From Chryseobacterium aahli (GTDB lineage: Bacteria; Bacteroidota; Bacteroidia; Flavobacteriales; Weeksellaceae), in assembly GCF_022699665.1 (NCBI RefSeq), contig NZ_JALDNB010000011.1, positions 124,001 to 188,000 of the forward strand: a DNA stretch of 64,000 nucleotides. Direction: 5' to 3'. The position numbers and the translations under genes are program-made. Below the pieces are notes generated by a model. It worked only from the letters and a program-made list of their open reading frames with translations, was not told where the DNA came from and searched no databases. Positions 41,940 through 49,662 of this stretch are shown here, piece after piece. Each line of letters starts with the position of its first letter. Positions within the stretch are counted from its first letter, which is position 1.

Positions 41940-43960
41940 ACACACGCCATATAAAAATCTTAACTGTTCTCATCGTACTTGCTCTCATTTTTGTGGCAAG
42001 ACTTTCTTATTTACAGTTGTTCACAGACCGATACGCATTAAATGCTGCCAACACTTCAATCAAAACTGAATATGTTATTCCGCAACGTGGAGTTATTTTC
42101 GACAGAAACGGCAAAATTATGGTGGGAAATCAGCCTGCGTACGAGATTTCTTTCACTCAGGCATTGATGAAACCTGATTTTGATACCTTATCTTTCTGTA
42201 ATTTAATGAAAATTGATAAAAGAGATTTTATTAAACGAATTAATGTCATCAAAAAAGAAAAATATTATTCTAAACTGACCCCGATGACTTTCATCAAAGA
42301 CCTCAGCAGAGAGGAAATTGCGAGAGTTCAGGAGATTATATTTAAATATCCCGCTTTCAGTATCGTTCAGCGTCCGCAAAGACAGTATGAAGTTTCCACT
42401 TCCGGAAACCTTTTGGGATATACTAGTGAAGTCAATGACAGAGAAATCAAAAAAGATTCTACTTATTATCTTCCCGGCGACCTCATCGGGAAAACCGGAA
42501 TCGAAAAATCTTATGAAAAAGAACTGCGTGGGGTAAAAGGAATTAAATACATTCAGAAAGATATTAAACTTAGAAATGTCGGGCCTTACAAAAATGGTTC
42601 TTTAGATCGGGACGTTATAACGGGAAAAGATATTACACTGACAATCGATTACGATTTACAGAGAATGGCAGAGGAAATGCTGGTAGATAAACATGGTGCT
42701 GTGGTTGCAATTGATCCTAATAACGGAGAAGTTTTAGTCGCCGCAACCGGTCCGGATATTGATCCTAATCTTTTTACTGGTCCTAATAAGTCTAGAAATC
42801 TGTATGCACTTTCAAGAGATACCATTTACGAAAACAAACCTACATTCGATAGATCATTACAGGCAGGTTATCCACCGGGATCGACTTTCAAATTGCTGAC
42901 CGCTTTGGCGGCCATGCAAATGGGTGTGATGACTGATAAAACAATTTTTCCTTGTGGCGGTGGTTTTTATTATAAAGGAAAAAGAATAAAAGGTCACGGT
43001 GGGGCTGATCCGTTGATTCCATCGATTCAGGTTTCAAGTAACTGTTTTTTTACCTATGCATTTATTGCAATTATTAAAAAATATCCTGGAAATCCTTCAA
43101 AAGGTGTTGACGAGTGGAAAAAAATCATGAGCAGCTTTGGCGTTGGTGAATTTTTAAATAATGATTTTGCGGTAGGTGCAAAAGGCAGAATTCCTTCAGG
43201 GGATTTTTATGAAAGGAGATTTAGAGCAATTATTAAAGCAAACGGTTCTAAGAAAGACGATTATAAAAATTGGGACGAAATGTCTACCGGAGCTATCTAT
43301 AACGGAATGGGACAAGGTGATGTCATGGTAACGCCTCTTCAGTTGGCAAACTATGTTTCTGCAATTGCCAATCGCGGTTGGTACTACACGCCTCATATCG
43401 TAAAATCAATCGATGGAAAACCAAATCCGGATCCTCGATTTAAAAAAAGACATCAAACTTTAGTTGATCCAAAACATTTTGAACCTGTCCTCAAAGGGAT
43501 GGAAGCGGTAGTTTTGCGAGGAACGGCGAGAGGTCTAATGTCTAAAGATTTTACTCAATTGGCCAAAACCGGAACGGCACAGGTGCCTCAGGGAAAAGAT
43601 AATTCGATTTTTGTTTTGATTGCTCCTGCAGATAAGCCAAAAATTGTAGTAGTTGCTGTAATGGAGCATGCAGGATTTGGTGCTACTTGGGCAGGGCCAG
43701 CTTGTACGGTAATTGCCGAAAAATATATTACCGGAGATCTTAAACGTGAACATCTCTACAAAAAAATGATCACTTCGAGCTTCATGCCAGAATATAAAAG
43801 ACAGTGGATTGCTGATCTCAAAAGAAAAGGGCTTTACAAAGAGCCCAAACCAGATTCTCTAAAACTTAAAAGAATACAGGATAGCTTAAACCTGGTCAAA
43901 AAAGCAAAAGAAAAACTGAACGCTAAGAAAGTTGAACCCAAAAAAACCGCAAAACCATGA
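41936..43960 (+). CDS. mrdA: Penicillin-binding protein 2 (elongasome transpeptidase)
   Basis: Class B PBP of 674 residues that cross-links new peptidoglycan during elongation. One transmembrane helix (about 8-26) is followed by the dimerisation domain (IPQRGVIFDRNGKIMVGNQP) and the transpeptidase domain with SxxK at 316-319 in GYPPGSTFKLL, SSN in QVSSNCFF and KTG in LAKTGTAQVPQ. The tail is lysine-rich. Translation appears to start at TTG 41936, overlapping the mreD stop by 4 bases. No in-frame ATG with a suitable membrane segment lies nearby. Confidence 0.95.
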   Translation: MNTRHIKILTVLIVLALIFVARLSYLQLFTDRYALNAANTSIKTEYVIPQRGVIFDRNGKIMVGNQPAYEISFTQALMKPDFDTLSFCNLMKIDKRDFIKRINVIKKEKYYSKLTPMTFIKDLSREEIARVQEIIFKYPAFSIVQRPQRQYEVSTSGNLLGYTSEVNDREIKKDSTYYLPGDLIGKTGIEKSYEKELRGVKGIKYIQKDIKLRNVGPYKNGSLDRDVITGKDITLTIDYDLQRMAEEMLVDKHGAVVAIDPNNGEVLVAATGPDIDPNLFTGPNKSRNLYALSRDTIYENKPTFDRSLQAGYPPGSTFKLLTALAAMQMGVMTDKTIFPCGGGFYYKGKRIKGHGGADPLIPSIQVSSNCFFTYAFIAIIKKYPGNPSKGVDEWKKIMSSFGVGEFLNNDFAVGAKGRIPSGDFYERRFRAIIKANGSKKDDYKNWDEMSTGAIYNGMGQGDVMVTPLQLANYVSAIANRGWYYTPHIVKSIDGKPNPDPRFKKRHQTLVDPKHFEPVLKGMEAVVLRGTARGLMSKDFTQLAKTGTAQVPQGKDNSIFVLIAPADKPKIVVVAVMEHAGFGATWAGPACTVIAEKYITGDLKREHLYKKMITSSFMPEYKRQWIADLKRKGLYKEPKPDSLKLKRIQDSLNLVKKAKEKLNAKKVEPKKTAKP

Positions 43961-45204
43961 AGTGGACGGAAGGAATAGATAAATTGGGGATTGGCTTGTA
44001 TCTCTTGCTTTGCATTTTTGCGATTGCCAATATTTACAGCGTAGATGAAGGTTTAGGAAAAAAACAGCTTTTGTTTTTCGGGATTTCTTTATTTGTCGGA
44101 TTGATTATTTTCTTCAGCAGAAGCAAGTTTTTTGAAAATATGTCCGGGATCATTTATGTAGGAGGAGTTCTGATGCTTGCAGGTCTTCACGTTTTCGGAA
44201 CAGAAATTCTGGGTCAGAAGAATTGGTATAAATTTGGAAGTTTTACCATGCAACCAGTTGAATTTTCTAAGATTGGGGTGGCTTTGATGCTTGCTAATTA
44301 TGTTTCAGGATCAGAATTTAACTTAAAAAATAGAACATCACTCATCGCAGTTTTAGCAATTATAGGCATTCCTGCAATTGTGGTGCTTTCAATTCCTGAT
44401 GTAGGGTCACTATTGGTTTTTACGGCATTTTTTATTGCTTTGTATCGTGAAGGTCTCAGCGGAAAACTTTTTCTGATTGGTGGTCTTTTCGGAGTTGTTT
44501 TTCTTTTGGCTAATTATCTCAATGATCCCCTGCAGTGGAGTTTATGGTATTTTACTGGATTTATTATTTTTATTGGCGGATTATGGTTTGCGTTTAACGC
44601 AGCTTTTCTTCGTAAAAATATATACACACTTTTACCGGGTGTCGGAATTGTTCTTCTTTTGGCGGCATTATCATTTATTTCGCCTGTTATTTTTGAAAAA
44701 CTTCCAAAACACCAGCAGGAAAGGGTGGAAGTTTTGTATAAAGGAGAGCGTGAATTCCGTGATACATCAGGATATAATCTTTTGTATTCAAAAACGGCGA
44801 TCGGTTCCGGTGGATTTTTTGGAAAAGGTTTTCGTGAAGGTTCTGTAACTCAGGGAAAATTTGTTCCGGAGCAGGAAACTGACTATATATTTTGTACAGT
44901 TGGTGAAGAATGGGGTTTTCTTGGAAGTACCATTTTGGTTCTTGCGTATATGGTTTATATCGGACGAATCTATTATCTCGCAGAAAAGCAGAAATCGACC
45001 TTTAACAGGGTTTTCGGGTATTCTTTTGCCTCAATCCTGTTGATGCACTTTTCGATCAATTTAGGGATGGTTATGGGCTTGTTTCCGACGGTGGGTATTC
45101 CGTTGCCATACTTCAGTTATGGTGGAAGTTCGTTGCTTGCCTTTTCAATGATGACTTTTATTTTCTTTAAATTAAATTACGCAGATAAAAACAGTTTAGT
45201 ATAA
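43957..45204 (+). CDS. rodA: Peptidoglycan glycosyltransferase RodA (SEDS family)
   Basis: SEDS-family membrane glycosyltransferase that polymerises peptidoglycan with PBP2. The 415 residues form about ten hydrophobic segments and carry the family signatures FGSFTMQPVEFSKIGVALML near residue 90, SIPDVGSLLVFTAFFIALYR and the C-terminal FPTVGIPLPYFSYGGSSLLA. It overlaps mrdA by 4 bases (ATGA) and ends the operon. No hairpin terminator was found in the 139 bases that follow. Confidence 0.97.
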   Translation: MKWTEGIDKLGIGLYLLLCIFAIANIYSVDEGLGKKQLLFFGISLFVGLIIFFSRSKFFENMSGIIYVGGVLMLAGLHVFGTEILGQKNWYKFGSFTMQPVEFSKIGVALMLANYVSGSEFNLKNRTSLIAVLAIIGIPAIVVLSIPDVGSLLVFTAFFIALYREGLSGKLFLIGGLFGVVFLLANYLNDPLQWSLWYFTGFIIFIGGLWFAFNAAFLRKNIYTLLPGVGIVLLLAALSFISPVIFEKLPKHQQERVEVLYKGEREFRDTSGYNLLYSKTAIGSGGFFGKGFREGSVTQGKFVPEQETDYIFCTVGEEWGFLGSTILVLAYMVYIGRIYYLAEKQKSTFNRVFGYSFASILLMHFSINLGMVMGLFPTVGIPLPYFSYGGSSLLAFSMMTFIFFKLNYADKNSLV

Positions 45205-45343
45205 GCTGGGAGTTAACAGCGTGACGAAGGAAGTTTACATTCATGTTGCGAATTTTTCGAAAATAAATCTGTACAGTTTGCTCTCAGTCAGTGAAATGAA
45301 ATTTCTATTATTTTCCTTTTTTTTCAAATAAATCTTAAAGTCG

Positions 45344-45925
45344 ATGAACGAAGCTTACGTCTTAGATCAAAATTATGCTCATTTAAATTTTGCTGAATCA
45401 TCTTTGCAGATTGGCGAGTACGAAAACTGTACATTTCAAAATAGCAATTTTGAATATGCTAATATTTCTCAATTTAAATTTACCAATTGCGAATTCACAG
45501 ACTGTAATTTAAGCATGACTAAGCTTAGCGGAACTGCCTTTCGTGATGTATTTTTCAAAGAATGCAAAATGTTCGGGATGCACTTTGACGACTGTAACGA
45601 GTTTGGAATGTCTTTCAGATTTGAAAGCTGTGCTCTTAATAATTCTGTTTTCTATAAAACTTCCATCAAAAGAACATTGTTTAAAAATTGTAAGCTGATT
45701 GAAGTTGATTTTGCTGAAGCAGATTTGTCGAATTCAGTATTTTCAAACTGTGATTTCAACGGCGCCACATTCGAAAGAACCAATTTAGAGAAAACAGATT
45801 TAAGAACATCTTTCAGTTACACGATCAATCCTGATTCTAATAGGCTAAAGAAGACGAAATTTTCACTTTCAGAAGTTCACGGACTCTTACGGCGATTCGA
45901 TATAGAAATCGATAAAAACAGCTGA
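45344..45925 (+). CDS. Pentapeptide-repeat protein
   Basis: Protein of 193 residues built of pentapeptide repeats forming a right-handed quadrilateral beta-helix. Repeats such as CTFQNSNFEYANISQFKFTN, CEFTDCNLSMTKLSG and AEADLSNSVFSNCDFNGATF are visible, with an unusual number of cysteines in the i position. It ends with a short helical cap (SLSEVHGLLRRFDIEIDK). Relatives include gyrase-protecting proteins, but this sequence lacks the C-terminal part typical of Qnr, so a role in drug resistance is not supported. No signal peptide. Confidence 0.88.
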   Translation: MNEAYVLDQNYAHLNFAESSLQIGEYENCTFQNSNFEYANISQFKFTNCEFTDCNLSMTKLSGTAFRDVFFKECKMFGMHFDDCNEFGMSFRFESCALNNSVFYKTSIKRTLFKNCKLIEVDFAEADLSNSVFSNCDFNGATFERTNLEKTDLRTSFSYTINPDSNRLKKTKFSLSEVHGLLRRFDIEIDKNS

Positions 45926-45936
45926 TTTGAATTATC

Positions 45937-46068
45937 TTAAGCGAAAGCTTATCTACCAGATGAATCAATAGGAATGCGCTTCAGCCCGTTTAAAAATGTC
46001 AGCGCAATAGATGGCTTTAGCCGAAACTTATAATCTTATTGTAGGCTTTGGCTTAGTTTTTAAGCAAA
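45937..46068. repeat. REP-like intergenic palindromic sequence
   Basis: The region contains several short palindromes, GGCTTTAGCC in ATGGCTTTAGCCGAAAC, CGCTTCAGCCCGTTT and GTAGGCTTTGGCTTAG. Elements of this type recur in flavobacterial intergenic regions. No coding capacity is seen. Confidence 0.4.
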
Positions 46069-46073
46069 AATTA

Positions 46074-46096
46074 AAGCCATCAAATTTTGATGGCTT
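46074..46096. terminator. Terminator between pentapeptide and NlpC/P60 genes
   Basis: Perfect stem AAGCCATCAAA / TTTGATGGCTT. The minus-strand reading is followed by a T-rich tract, so it serves the NlpC/P60 gene at least. Confidence 0.65.
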
Positions 46097-46122
46097 CGTT
46101 TATATAAATCAATTATTTAAAA

Positions 46123-46812
46123 CTAAAAACTAGTAGAGGCTAAGTTGTTGTAGCTTTCTCCGTTCTCATTGATTACTCTTTTTGCAAACCTGAATTTTGG
46201 TCCCCAATAAGAATCATTCAGTGAAGAGATCATTACACCTTTTGAAGTCGCTGCATGAATGAATTTTACTTCTCCTTCTTCAGTTACGCTTTCTACAATT
46301 CCTACGTGAGAAATTCTTCTGCCGTGAGAAAAGAAAATTAAATCTCCTTTCTGAAGGTTTTCTTTATCGATAGCTTCTCCTTCCTGAGACTGAGATGCTG
46401 CTACTCTTGGTAATGTAAGACCGGCTGCTGCTCCGAATACTGATAATACAAATGCTGAACAATCGATTCCGTTTCTTGTAGTTCCCCCGTATCTATAAGG
46501 AGTTCCTAGGTAGGTTGAAGCTTCTGTTAAGATGTTATCAATGGTCTTATTGTGTTTGATCGCTTTTGCGATTTCAGAATTTTTTAAAGAATTTTTTGCG
46601 TTTGAGATGGCCACTGCTTTTTCAGATATAAAAGAGTTGATTAACAGCTTCTTATCATTCTCTATCTTAGTGTCTAAAGCAACTAGTTTGGCATCTGTTT
46701 TGTACTCTTTAGTGTAAGTTGCCGGTTTTGAAACTACGTAATTAGTAACGCATGATTGTAGTGATATTGTTGAAACAAAAGCAACTAAATAAAACAAAAC
46801 TCTTTTCTTCAT
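46123..46812 (-). CDS. NlpC/P60 (C40) peptidoglycan hydrolase lipoprotein
   Basis: Lipoprotein of 229 residues (lipobox LQSCVTN, C21). A helical linker is followed by an NlpC/P60 domain, which cleaves peptide stems in peptidoglycan. The catalytic triad is visible: C118 in NGIDCSAFVLS, H169 in GRRISHVGIVE and H186 in EVKFIHAATS. A promoter-like pair of elements lies at 46863-46895. Confidence 0.92.
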   Translation of the reverse strand: MKKRVLFYLVAFVSTISLQSCVTNYVVSKPATYTKEYKTDAKLVALDTKIENDKKLLINSFISEKAVAISNAKNSLKNSEIAKAIKHNKTIDNILTEASTYLGTPYRYGGTTRNGIDCSAFVLSVFGAAAGLTLPRVAASQSQEGEAIDKENLQKGDLIFFSHGRRISHVGIVESVTEEGEVKFIHAATSKGVMISSLNDSYWGPKFRFAKRVINENGESYNNLASTSF

Positions 46813-46862
46813 ATTTTTTAATTTCCGGTTGAAAAAGAAATATTTATTTCTCTAAAGCCCTA

Positions 46863-46895
46863 CAAAAGTAGAGATTCCATCTAAGACAGCCTCAA
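46863..46895 (-). promoter_or_regulatory. Promoter of the NlpC/P60 gene
   Basis: On the minus strand TTG at 46895-46893, a 22-base spacer and TACTTTTG at 46870-46863. The leader is about 50 bases long. Confidence 0.45.
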
Positions 46896-47092
46896 TATGA
46901 TTATTGTCATGTTTGTGTTTTAACACATTTTAACATCTCGTAGAAGTATGTTAAAGAAAATGCAGCTGTTAAGCGCCTGTTTCGGTGAGTGTACTGTTTT
47001 TTTTATTAAGATTTTTTAACATAGTATATTCGCTTTCCTTTAATCGAGGTTCTATTAATTATACTCCTTAAAAGTATCTGTTAAAAAGGCAT

Positions 47093-47124
47093 AAAAAAAG
47101 TTCCCCGAATAATCGGAGAACCTT
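47093..47124 (-). terminator. Terminator of glnN
   Basis: On the minus strand GTTCTCCGA / TCGGGGAAC with one mismatch, followed by seven T. It lies 25 bases after the glnN stop. Confidence 0.75.
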
Positions 47125-47148
47125 CACTAATATGGAACTTTACAGATG

Positions 47149-49344
47149 TTATCTTGTAAATAACATTTCTCTATATTTCGTCATTGGCCAAAGTTCATCA
47201 TCAACCATCATTTCAAGATCGTCTGATGCATCTCTGATTGCGTCAAATAAAGGCTTTACTTTATTACAGTAGTCTTCTGCCTGTGTTTGGCTTTCAGATA
47301 CTGCTTTTGCGTTCGCTCTTGCTTCAAGAAGCTGTTCAACACCCAATTTGATTGTTGAGATATTTTCTGAAATATTGGTAATCAAACTTATTTGCTCCTT
47401 AGCTAAAGTTTTGAATTCTTTTTCTCCGAAAATGTCTTTAAGACCTCTGACGTTTTCAATCAGTCTGTTCTGATAATTTAAAGCCGAAGGAATGATGTGG
47501 TTTCTTGCGATGTCACTCAATACTCTTGCTTCGATATCAATAACAGTTGAATATTTTTCCAATTTGATTTCGTTTCTAGCCTCAACTTCTCTGTGGTTGA
47601 ATATTCCGATTTCTTCATATAAATCAAGGAATTTCTGGTTCATTTCCTGCTTCAAAGCTTCAGGAGTGGTTTTCCAGTTGTTTAAGCCTCTTTTTTCAGC
47701 TTCTACAGCCCAGTCATCAGAATATCCGTCACCTTCAAACATAATGTTTTTACACTGCTTGATGTATTCTCTCAATACGTTGAAGATCGCTTCGTCCTTC
47801 TTAAGGCCTGTTTCAATTAAAGCATCAACTTCTTTTTTGAAGTCACCCAATTGTTTTGCAGCAATAGTGTTCATCACAGTCATAGATTCTGCACAGTTTG
47901 CAGAAGAACCTACCGCTCTGATCTCGAATTTATTTCCAGTAAATGCAAAAGGAGAAGTTCTGTTTCTGTCAGTATTATCCAACAAAATTTCAGGAATTTT
48001 TCCAACTACATTTAATTTTAAATCAGTTTTTTCGTCTGGTGAAAGTTTTCCTTCCGTTACTTTTTCGAGCTCTTCCAAAACTCTGAACAACTGGCTTCCG
48101 ATAAATACAGAAATAATTGCTGGTGGAGCTTCGTTTGCCCCCAATCTGTGATCGTTGCTTGCAGAAGCGATACTTGCTCTTAAAAGATCCGCATATTCGT
48201 GAACTGCCTTAATTGTATTCACGAAGAATGTTAAGAACTGTAAGTTTTTCTTAGGGTTTTTTCCCGGGCTTAAAAGGTTTTCACCTGTATCAGTTGCTAA
48301 AGACCAGTTGTTATGCTTTCCGCTTCCGTTTACTCCAGCAAATGGTTTTTCGTGGAATAAAATATGGAAATGGTGTCTGTGAGCAATTCTTGCCATTACG
48401 TCCATCAACAATGAGTTGTGATCAACTGCAACGTTTACTTCTTCAAACATCGGAGCCAGCTCAAATTGGTTTGGAGCTACTTCGTTGTGTCTTGTTGTAA
48501 CAGGAATTCCCAACTTCATACATTCAACTTCCAATTCTTTCATGAAGTTCATTACTCTTGTAGGAATTGAACCGAAATAATGGTCATCTAACTGCTGTCC
48601 TTTTGCAGGAGAATGTCCTAACAAAGTTTTACCTGTTAAAACTAAATCCGGACGAGACTGATACAATGCTGAATCAACCAAGAAATATTCTTGCTCCCAA
48701 CCTAAAGTAGGAGTTACTTTTGTTACATTTTTGTCGAAATACTGCATTACGTTGGTTGCAGCTTCGTCTACAGCGTGCAAAGCTCTCAATAGAGGTGCTT
48801 TGTAATCTAAAGTTTCTCCTGTGTAAGAGATAAAAATTGAGGGGATACATAAAGTAGTTCCCATGATGAATGCCGGAGATGTAGGATCCCAAGCAGTGTA
48901 ACCTCTTGCTTCAAACGTGTTTCTGATTCCACCGTTCGGGAAAGAAGATGCATCAGGCTCTTGCTGAATCAATAAGTTTCCACTGAATCTTTCGATTGCT
49001 CTACCACCTTCAATTGGAGTAAAGAATGAATCGTGCTTTTCTGCAGTGCTTCCAGTTAATGGCTGAAACCAGTGTGTATAGTGAGTAACTCCTTTGCTCA
49101 TTGCCCAATCTTTCATAGCTACTGCTACCTGATCTGCAATTAACCTCTGGATTTTACTTCCTTTTTTAATAGCATCCATAATAGATTGGAATGCCTCTTT
49201 TGTTAAATATTCTCTCATTGTGTTTTCAGAGAATACGTTTTCACAAAATAATTCTGATAATTTAGCAGGAATTTCTACTGAATTATCTTTTCTAAAGTCC
49301 TTGAATGGTAAAGTTTCTAAAGCTTTAAATCTTAAAGTTGACAT
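47149..49344 (-). CDS. glnN: Glutamine synthetase type III
   Basis: Large, dodecameric type III glutamine synthetase, which makes glutamine from glutamate, ammonia and ATP. The 731 residues are the normal length for GSIII and much longer than GSI. Features are THWFQPLTGSTAEKHDSFF near residue 90, LGWEQEYFLVD (metal ligands, near 218), NEVAPNQFELAPMFEEVNVA near 290, VNGSGKHNNWSLAT near 343 and NRTSPFAFTGNKFEIRAVGS near 460. Monocistronic, with a -7 element at 49374-49367. No other nitrogen-assimilation gene is nearby. Confidence 0.97.
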   Translation of the reverse strand: MSTLRFKALETLPFKDFRKDNSVEIPAKLSELFCENVFSENTMREYLTKEAFQSIMDAIKKGSKIQRLIADQVAVAMKDWAMSKGVTHYTHWFQPLTGSTAEKHDSFFTPIEGGRAIERFSGNLLIQQEPDASSFPNGGIRNTFEARGYTAWDPTSPAFIMGTTLCIPSIFISYTGETLDYKAPLLRALHAVDEAATNVMQYFDKNVTKVTPTLGWEQEYFLVDSALYQSRPDLVLTGKTLLGHSPAKGQQLDDHYFGSIPTRVMNFMKELEVECMKLGIPVTTRHNEVAPNQFELAPMFEEVNVAVDHNSLLMDVMARIAHRHHFHILFHEKPFAGVNGSGKHNNWSLATDTGENLLSPGKNPKKNLQFLTFFVNTIKAVHEYADLLRASIASASNDHRLGANEAPPAIISVFIGSQLFRVLEELEKVTEGKLSPDEKTDLKLNVVGKIPEILLDNTDRNRTSPFAFTGNKFEIRAVGSSANCAESMTVMNTIAAKQLGDFKKEVDALIETGLKKDEAIFNVLREYIKQCKNIMFEGDGYSDDWAVEAEKRGLNNWKTTPEALKQEMNQKFLDLYEEIGIFNHREVEARNEIKLEKYSTVIDIEARVLSDIARNHIIPSALNYQNRLIENVRGLKDIFGEKEFKTLAKEQISLITNISENISTIKLGVEQLLEARANAKAVSESQTQAEDYCNKVKPLFDAIRDASDDLEMMVDDELWPMTKYREMLFTR

Positions 49345-49366
49345 ATAGTGTTGAATTTTTATGGTG

Positions 49367-49374
49367 CAAATTTA
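49367..49374 (-). promoter_or_regulatory. -7 promoter element of glnN
   Basis: TAAATTTG on the minus strand, 22 bases before the glnN ATG. Confidence 0.5.
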
Positions 49375-49638
49375 CAAAAAAAATGAATTGAAAATAAAAT
49401 ACCCCTAATTTTTTTAGACTATTTAATTATTTGTTTTAGTTTAAATCTCAATTGACCCCTGTTTTAATACGGGGTGTTTTTAAAATGAAATTGATTTTTA
49501 GTTTAAATAGCATTAATATGGGTGCAGATAAATGTTTTTTCTGTTGAAATAGGATTTAAAATTAAGTTTAAATATTTTGAGAGTAACAATTTCCCCGAAC
49601 TCATCTTAAAAAAGAATCTTATGATGCTTAAGAATTCT

Positions 49639-49646
49639 TATTTTTG
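49639..49646 (+). promoter_or_regulatory. -7 promoter element of the MORN-type gene
   Basis: TATTTTTG, 16 bases before the ATG at 49663. Confidence 0.5.
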
Positions 49647-49662
49647 AATAAATCAAAACCCG

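Larger units (their letters stand above)
46813..47148. other. Intergenic region between glnN and the NlpC/P60 gene
   Basis: This stretch of 336 bases holds the NlpC/P60 promoter near its left end and the glnN terminator near its right end. The rest is AT-rich with no clear coding frame, repeat or stable structure. Confidence 0.6.
49345..49662. other. Divergent intergenic region between glnN and the MORN-type gene
   Basis: These 318 bases contain the glnN -7 element at one end and the MORN-gene -7 element (49639-49646) at the other. Between them lies a small stem ACCCC / GGGGT at about 49455-49475 followed by T on the plus strand. Otherwise AT-rich without a reading frame. Confidence 0.5.

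Noticed and set aside
45344..45925. Qnr-type quinolone resistance gene
   Set aside because: The protein has pentapeptide repeats but lacks the C-terminal sequence and loops expected of Qnr; no resistance role can be claimed.
47492..48151. Open frame of 219 codons on the plus strand inside glnN
   Set aside because: It is antisense to a certain glutamine synthetase gene, has an atypical serine/phenylalanine-rich translation and no promoter or family match; a shadow of codon use on the other strand.
49345..49662. Glutamine riboswitch upstream of glnN
   Set aside because: The leader after the -7 element is only about 20 bases long, and the stem in the region is in the opposite orientation upstream of the promoter.
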